IMG/VR virus record: IMGVR_UViG_3300001398_000002
Coordinates: 91,232-155,231 of that record
DNA length: 64,000 nucleotides
DNA from: a virus
Direction: 5' to 3' (one strand)
Shown: piece by piece, positions 61,170-64,000 of the stretch
How the letters are laid out: each line of letters begins with the position of its first letter
How positions within the stretch are numbered: the first letter of the stretch is position 1
The notes under the pieces: model-generated
What the model was told of the DNA's origin: nothing
Database searches by the model: none
What the model saw: only the letters and a program-made list of their open reading frames with translations
Translations under genes and position numbers: made by a program

Positions 61170-61935
61170 GCTGAACAACCGTAGGACGATTGAAGAACCC
61201 GAACTTGGGGTCTTCCTTCGAGGGTACCACACGGGTCTTGATCGTGTAGGTGTTGCCCTTGACCTCCCCGCGGATCCCGCTGGGGAGAGTGCCCCAGGCC
61301 TTCCAACAGCCTTCGGGGGTACGCACCTGGTAGAGGGCCTTCAAGGTGGTGCCGAAACGCCCCTCATCCAGTCGCGTGGACAAGACCTTGACCACGAGTT
61401 GAACACGGTCCTCGAAGGAGGGCACGTCAAGGACTGGAGGTTGGGCACAGCCCACAATGTCCAGTTCCGCCAGCTCAGCCTTTTCGGCTAGGGAGAACAC
61501 GAAGGCCACCTGACGCAGGCTCAAGGAGCCGTACTGGAGCAGCTTGCTGCCAATGTCACGGATGATAGGGTGCTCGACCTTGAGGGCCGTTTCCAGGCCA
61601 GTATGCTTGGCCAGGAACTGTGCTGCCCGCTCCTTAGCAGCCACTCGCAAGGCAGTCCGCTTGGTCTCAGCCTTGAACTCACGGCGGGCTTTGGAAACCT
61701 CGGACTTGAGGCCGGAGTCGTGGGTCTTGGCGACGCAATCGCAACCGACCTTGAATTCCTTGCCGTCGGCCGAGTTGATGAAGAAGGCCCAGCGGATGCT
61801 CGTGAAACAGAAGTCACAGCTGGTGCCGGCACGGGTGTGTCCGTCCGCAGAGGTGTGGACTATTTCCTCGACACGAACGCAACGGAATGGCGCTTTGCCG
61901 AGGAGAGCTTTTTCGAAGGGGTGCCTGTTGTCCAT
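61159..61935 (-). CDS. Zinc-ribbon phage protein (258 aa)
   Basis: CDFCFTSIRWAFFINSADGK then EFKVGCDCVAKT form a Cys4-type site near the N-terminus; the rest is helical and charged. I recognise the CxxC...VGCDCV layout from many phage hypothetical proteins, without known function. TTAACTTC-N11-TCCGTT motif nine bases upstream of the ATG. Confidence 0.75.
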   Translation of the reverse strand: MDNRHPFEKALLGKAPFRCVRVEEIVHTSADGHTRAGTSCDFCFTSIRWAFFINSADGKEFKVGCDCVAKTHDSGLKSEVSKARREFKAETKRTALRVAAKERAAQFLAKHTGLETALKVEHPIIRDIGSKLLQYGSLSLRQVAFVFSLAEKAELAELDIVGCAQPPVLDVPSFEDRVQLVVKVLSTRLDEGRFGTTLKALYQVRTPEGCWKAWGTLPSGIRGEVKGNTYTIKTRVVPSKEDPKFGFFNRPTVVQLNS

Positions 61936-61941
61936 GCTCAG

Positions 61942-61969
61942 TAGAACGGAGCCGCTTCGAGGAAGTTAA
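61942..61969 (-). promoter_or_regulatory. Promoter-like motif TTAACTTC-N11-TCCGTT
   Basis: Consensus copy, ends nine bases before ATG 61935. Confidence 0.7.
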
Positions 61970-62217
61970 GGGGAGCCTTGCGGATGCTCAGAAACCGACT
62001 TCTTGGTCGAAGACTTCCGTTCAATGAGCTTGTACCGTGTTGGGTCACTCAGTACCTCAACGGGGATCCTGAGGGCTCTGCCAATGGGCTGATTCGTAGC
62101 CACTGAGAACACAGTACACAGAAGCTTCTCGCCTTTGAAGGGGCGCCCAATCACCAGTACTTGCCTCCAGGCATGCCTTTTGCGAAGGTCCTGGTAGAGC
62201 TGCCCTGCTTCGATCAT
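61966..62217 (-). CDS. Hypothetical protein (83 aa)
   Basis: MIEAGQLYQDLRKRHAWRQV; basic beta-rich. Overlaps 62214-62438 by 4 bases; its end overlaps the promoter-like motif of 61159-61935. Confidence 0.65.
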   Translation of the reverse strand: MIEAGQLYQDLRKRHAWRQVLVIGRPFKGEKLLCTVFSVATNQPIGRALRIPVEVLSDPTRYKLIERKSSTKKSVSEHPQGSP

Positions 62218-62438
62218 GACTCCGCCTTGAAGCCGATGTACATGGTCGACTCATCACCATGCCTGTAGCCGTCACAATACTGCCCCACAGCGGCCTGTTC
62301 GATTTCATGGGCCAATGCCCTAGCCCCATGGGCGCAAAGCAGCACAGAGCCTCCTGGGAAGCTCACACGCACTTCTCCGGTACCTTCCCGATTTGCTGTT
62401 ATCGGAAACGGCTTCAGTTCTTCTTTTGCCACATCCAC
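62214..62438 (-). CDS. Hypothetical protein (74 aa)
   Basis: MDVAKEELKPFPITANREGT; beta-rich. Starts inside the small membrane gene at 62414 and is translationally linked to 61966. Confidence 0.65.
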   Translation of the reverse strand: MDVAKEELKPFPITANREGTGEVRVSFPGGSVLLCAHGARALAHEIEQAAVGQYCDGYRHGDESTMYIGFKAES

Positions 62439-62500
62439 CTACCAGCTCCTAGACGGTAACCTACGATGATCCCCAGGAATGCCACAATCAGATGAACCAT
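62414..62500 (-). CDS. Small membrane protein (28 aa)
   Basis: MVHLIVAFLGIIVGYRLGAG then RWMWQKKN: one transmembrane helix. GGTGTA nine bases before the ATG supports it. Confidence 0.5.
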   Translation of the reverse strand: MVHLIVAFLGIIVGYRLGAGRWMWQKKN

Positions 62501-62517
62501 TCGGGGTCATACACCGG

Positions 62518-63162
62518 TCAGTACTTAGACTGGATTTCTTGCGGGGCGTCAATCACTTGATACCAGCGGGGACCTCTCAGGCCCAAGATCTGGTCTTCGT
62601 ACATCCGGATGATGCGATCGATTCCGTCCGTGCGCCAGCCAGAATCGTGGTAGCAGATCTGTTCCCAGGCAGTGGTGGTCTTGACGTAATCTTTGCCTGG
62701 CTTCGGACAGCCATCACCGTCATCATCGAAGTCCATGTCATCCAAGGAGATGATGTCCCACGTCTGGCGACAGTAGACGCCGACGTAGTTCATCGGCCCG
62801 TAGACCAACATTTCGAGATACCGGTAACCGTCTTCCTTGTCGGCATTGATCGGAAGGCGAAAGGTCACGAGCACTTCCTTGTGAGGGTCGGGCTCGTCTC
62901 CGTACTCGATCCATTTAAAGCCTAGAGCTGTCAGAACCTCTGAGCACCAAAGTCGAGCGGCCTGAGCTTCGGCCGGCTCGACATGCTTTTCAGGCATGTT
63001 GGAAATGCTGAGCCGGTCGATGAGTGTCATCCAGAGCAAGGCGGCAAAAAAGGACATCCCTTTGAAGGCGAAAGTCCTTGAGGGTCCTGTCACTTCAATG
63101 AAGGCAATGTCGAACTGCTCTCGTGAAGGCAGCGTTCCGATCGGAATCCTGATGGGGTTCAT
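62518..63162 (-). CDS. Hypothetical protein (214 aa)
   Basis: MNPIRIPIGTLPSREQFDIA; a central Asp-rich patch (SLDDMDFDDDGDGCPKPGKD) could bind a cation. No known fold. Overlaps 63159-63380 by 4 bases. Confidence 0.7.
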   Translation of the reverse strand: MNPIRIPIGTLPSREQFDIAFIEVTGPSRTFAFKGMSFFAALLWMTLIDRLSISNMPEKHVEPAEAQAARLWCSEVLTALGFKWIEYGDEPDPHKEVLVTFRLPINADKEDGYRYLEMLVYGPMNYVGVYCRQTWDIISLDDMDFDDDGDGCPKPGKDYVKTTTAWEQICYHDSGWRTDGIDRIIRMYEDQILGLRGPRWYQVIDAPQEIQSKY

Positions 63163-63380
63163 GACGCTAGCAGTCGATTGGCTTGTGGGCCGGTTAGGGT
63201 CTCATAACCCCAAGGAGCCTTGATGGTTACTGTCACGTGCTCGGGGTTCGAGAAGATGATCGCCTCTACCTTCACGGGCATTGGCTGAGAATCTACCGTG
63301 GGGGCGTAGTAGGCCAGCTCACCGTCAGGAATGACTGAGCCGGTCCGGGTGATATACGCACCGCAGGATCCCTCAAACAT
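63159..63380 (-). CDS. Hypothetical protein (73 aa), paralogue of 59962
   Basis: Start M37 of the open frame (MFEGSCGAYITRTGSVIPDG). Shares APWGYETL with the protein at 59962-60201. Overlaps neighbours at both ends. Confidence 0.6.
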   Translation of the reverse strand: MFEGSCGAYITRTGSVIPDGELAYYAPTVDSQPMPVKVEAIIFSNPEHVTVTIKAPWGYETLTGPQANRLLAS

Positions 63381-63570
63381 TGGGTCCGCCCGTTCGGAGG
63401 TATTGGTCAATGGCGTGAGGGTCTTCTCCTTCGAGGTCCTCCAGGGTCTCTGCTTGAGGGGCCTTCCGCAGCCATGCCAGGGCTTCATCGAAGGTCACCA
63501 GATGACCAGCGATATCTAGCTCGTCGTTGATTTTGATCAACGTTTCTAGGTCAATGAAGGTATCTACCAT
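63373..63570 (-). CDS. Hypothetical protein (65 aa)
   Basis: MVDTFIDLETLIKINDELDI; acidic helical. Overlaps 63159-63380 by 8 bases. Confidence 0.6.
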   Translation of the reverse strand: MVDTFIDLETLIKINDELDIAGHLVTFDEALAWLRKAPQAETLEDLEGEDPHAIDQYLRTGGPNV

Positions 63571-63650
63571 TCTAAAGGGGCAGTACTAGTGGTCGACACC
63601 CTTTAGTAGGAAACCCTCTTGGGGGTCGATGAACACTGGTTTGGGCTTGT

Positions 63651-63896
63651 TCACGGAGCTTCCAAGACCTCTAGGATGGCCGCAGCGTTGACGGCTTCAA
63701 ACTGGAACCTAAGGGGCCAGATCCCTGACGCCGTATTGATGCGACTCGATACGACCCAGTACAGTCCGTCCCAGAATCGAGCCTGGCCGGCGATCGGGGC
63801 TCGAATGGCCCACATGCCATTGGCGAGGCGAAGCATTGCCATACCGTCTTCACGCTCTAAAACGGTGGGTGTGATCGTGTGCTTGGTAGTTGCCAT
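63651..63896 (-). CDS. Hypothetical protein (81 aa)
   Basis: MATTKHTITPTVLEREDGMA; beta-rich with aromatic residues (ARFWDGLYWVVSSRI). Starts just after the partial gene at 63898. Confidence 0.6.
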   Translation of the reverse strand: MATTKHTITPTVLEREDGMAMLRLANGMWAIRAPIAGQARFWDGLYWVVSSRINTASGIWPLRFQFEAVNAAAILEVLEAP

Positions 63897-63897
63897 T

Positions 63898-64000
63898 TTA
63901 GACGGGGTATCCTTGGGAATTGACTTCGAGGGGGACGCCTTCGGAGTCGACCAATTCCTTGGTCACAGCGTTTTCTAACCGCCAGAGCTGTCCGCCCAGC
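63898..64000 (-). CDS. Partial gene running off the window
   Basis: The last 33 codons read LGGQLWRLENAVTKELVDSE then GVPLEVNSQGYPV and TAA. The start lies beyond the window. No motif. Confidence 0.55.
   Translation of the reverse strand, partial: LGGQLWRLENAVTKELVDSEGVPLEVNSQGYPV

Noticed and set aside
1-64000. CRISPR array, rRNA genes, integrase or attachment site
   Set aside because: No regularly spaced repeats, no rRNA-like sequence and no recombinase were found by reading.

Overview
The window looks like part of a large tailed-phage genome (jumbo-phage type). Genes are small and tightly packed, many overlap by 4 bases (ATGA/GTGA), both strands carry genes, and about 40 tRNA or tRNA-like genes are interleaved with free-standing homing endonucleases. 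There are phage nucleotide-metabolism genes (dCTP deaminase, dUTPase, MazG-like), a GroES, sigma-like proteins and many short unknown proteins. No rRNA, no ribosomal-protein operon and no recognisable structural module is visible. I cannot name the host.

Layout. (1) 1-13.3 kb: tRNA array, almost all on the minus strand, interrupted by nine HNH genes and HNH debris, plus a class I/II aminotransferase. The array also holds three genes whose tRNA halves lie in permuted order (3' half, short linker, 5' half), several tRNA-like genes lacking an anticodon arm, and a class II tRNA with an Asn anticodon. A rho-independent terminator at 13.27-13.31 kb separates the array from upstream genes. (2) 13.3-22.1 kb: an HExxH protein, a DNA methyltransferase broken by two nuclease-bearing insertions, and two sigma-factor-like genes. 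(3) 22.8-23.7 kb: about 900 bases with no gene. (4) 23.7-40.2 kb: small phage genes, J-domain protein, Dcd, papain-like protease, 2H phosphoesterase, a DUF3307-cREC fusion, phosphatases, NAD synthetase, nicotinate phosphoribosyltransferase, HicA-like protein, ADP-ribosylglycohydrolase and GroES. (5) 40.2-41.2 kb: an amber-suppressor tRNA (anticodon CTA), a degraded sister tRNA, and a PTH2-type peptidyl-tRNA hydrolase gene with an in-frame TAG. (6) 41-55.3 kb: four TnpB copies (two intact, two broken), SLOG protein, dUTPase, NadD, a CCA-enzyme C-terminal domain, metallophosphoesterase, RRM protein, SemiSWEET-like protein and a probable small RNA. (7) 55.3-64 kb: zinc-finger proteins, RNA ligase, MazG-like protein, a class II aaRS-like protein, HD hydrolase, Tpt1/KptA RNA 2'-phosphotransferase and unknown genes.

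How it fits together. PncB, NadD and NadE make a complete Preiss-Handler route from nicotinate to NAD+. RNA ligase, 2H phosphoesterase, KptA, cREC, PTH2, the CCA-enzyme domain and the aaRS-like protein form a tRNA repair and processing kit. I infer that this kit could mature the permuted tRNA genes, because the known eukaryotic tRNA-splicing pathway uses the same activities (cyclic phosphodiesterase, ligase, 2'-phosphotransferase).

Two promoter-like motif families recur a fixed 9-10 bases before start codons: TTAACTTC-N11-TCCGTT-N9/10-ATG and GGTGTA-N9/10-ATG. This spacing suggests leaderless transcription from phage-specific promoters. All assignments come from reading the sequence; no database or folding search was run.
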